Source: Viola odorata
Taxonomy: Eukaryota > Streptophyta > Magnoliopsida > Malpighiales > Violaceae
Assembly: GCA_963691705.1 (NCBI GenBank)
Contig: OY829537.1
Span: 69,027,352 to 69,091,351 of the forward strand
Length of the DNA stretch: 64,000 nt
Direction: 5' to 3'
Within the stretch, counting starts at the first letter, position 1. Each line of letters opens with the position of its first letter. Position numbers and translations under genes: made by a program. The notes under the pieces are model-generated. The model ran no database searches. It saw nothing but the letters and a program-made list of their open reading frames with translations, and had not been told where the DNA came from. This document shows, in pieces, positions 63,658 to 64,000 of the stretch.

Positions 63658-64000
63658 CTAACCTTGCCCTATAACGCTATACTTGGACGTCCTTTCCTTA
63701 ACCGCTTTGGAGCCGCGATATCCCTGAAGCATTTAAGGATGAAATACCCCTCCTGGGATGGAGTGGTGTCAATCAAAGGCAACCAGAAATTAGCGGTTGA
63801 GTGTTACCTACTCATGACTCAGAAGAGTTGTGATAGATACGTGTGCATGACGGTAGATCCGTATGAGCAGAATGATGAGAAATACACTCAGCCCTTAAAC
63901 AAGATGATATCTGTGCCGGTTGACGAGATCGGCGGAGCAAGCTTCCTGGTTAGCGAAAAGCTTAGCCCAATGGAAAATCTTCAGCTAACTCGGCTGTTGA
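63658..64000 (+). pseudogene. pol: Tat copy 4, end of protease and start of pol (runs off window)
   Basis: Resumes Tat copy 4 after the chromovirus: NAILGRPFLNRFGAAI, KYPSWDGVVSIKGNQK (TGG at the gag-pol junction), then MTQKSCDRYVCMTVDPYEQ and SFLVSEKLSPMENLQL. No stop in this stretch. RT and the remainder lie beyond the right edge. Confidence 0.88.

Overview
This is plant nuclear DNA, almost certainly from a flowering plant and probably a eudicot. I see no convincing single-copy host gene. The window is a nest of LTR retrotransposons plus one endogenous pararetrovirus. The evidence is Athila-type and Tat-type Ty3/gypsy proteins (the Tat pol has two RNase H domains), a chromovirus, a gag-only element, a caulimovirid pol on the minus strand, tRNA-type primer-binding sites, and three 5-bp target-site duplications that reveal the order of insertion. 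Most coding frames carry nonsense codons or frameshifts. Only one element, the Tat copy at 18272-34193, looks close to intact.

Layout. 1-4320: start of a minus-strand Athila-type element (gag, two tRNA-Asp primer sites, one full LTR and a partial second LTR), apparently inserted into the pol of Tat copy 1. 4321-9130: Tat copy 1 (minus), broken gag-pol plus its 5' LTR. 9131-11085: 3' part of another Athila-type pol (minus). 11086-16347: Tat copy 3 in the opposite direction, of which only the antisense-gene block and 3' LTR remain. 16348-18271: a 333-bp tandem array and Athila LTR/3' sequence. 18272-34193: a complete 15.9-kb Tat element (TSD GTTAC), gag-pol on minus and four genes on plus (antisense to gag-pol) between pol and the 3' LTR. 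34199-35344: continuation of the Athila 3' region that this element split. 35345-36600: large inverted repeat. 36653-41610: an Ogre-like LTR and primer site followed by a ~180-bp tandem array. 42385-47455: a gutted Athila copy on plus. About 47460-52440: rearranged caulimovirid. 52441-64000: Tat copy 4 (plus), split by a 2.9-kb gag-only element (TSD GGGAG) and by a 6.7-kb CRM-like chromovirus (TSD CTAAC).

How the parts work together. Gag builds the particle, protease processes it, RT/RNase H copies the RNA and integrase inserts the DNA. The Tat copy adds an antisense block of four transcription units. They have TATA-like sites and, in two of them, plant-type introns; two encode a protein related to the plant 'putative gypsy type transposon' (Transposase_28-like) family followed by a coiled coil. 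The same block, with the same intron position, occurs in copy 3, so it is a stable part of this family. The gag-only element carries a Gag clearly related to that of the neighbouring chromovirus, so it may be mobilised in trans by such a helper. All family assignments come from reading motifs, with no database search.
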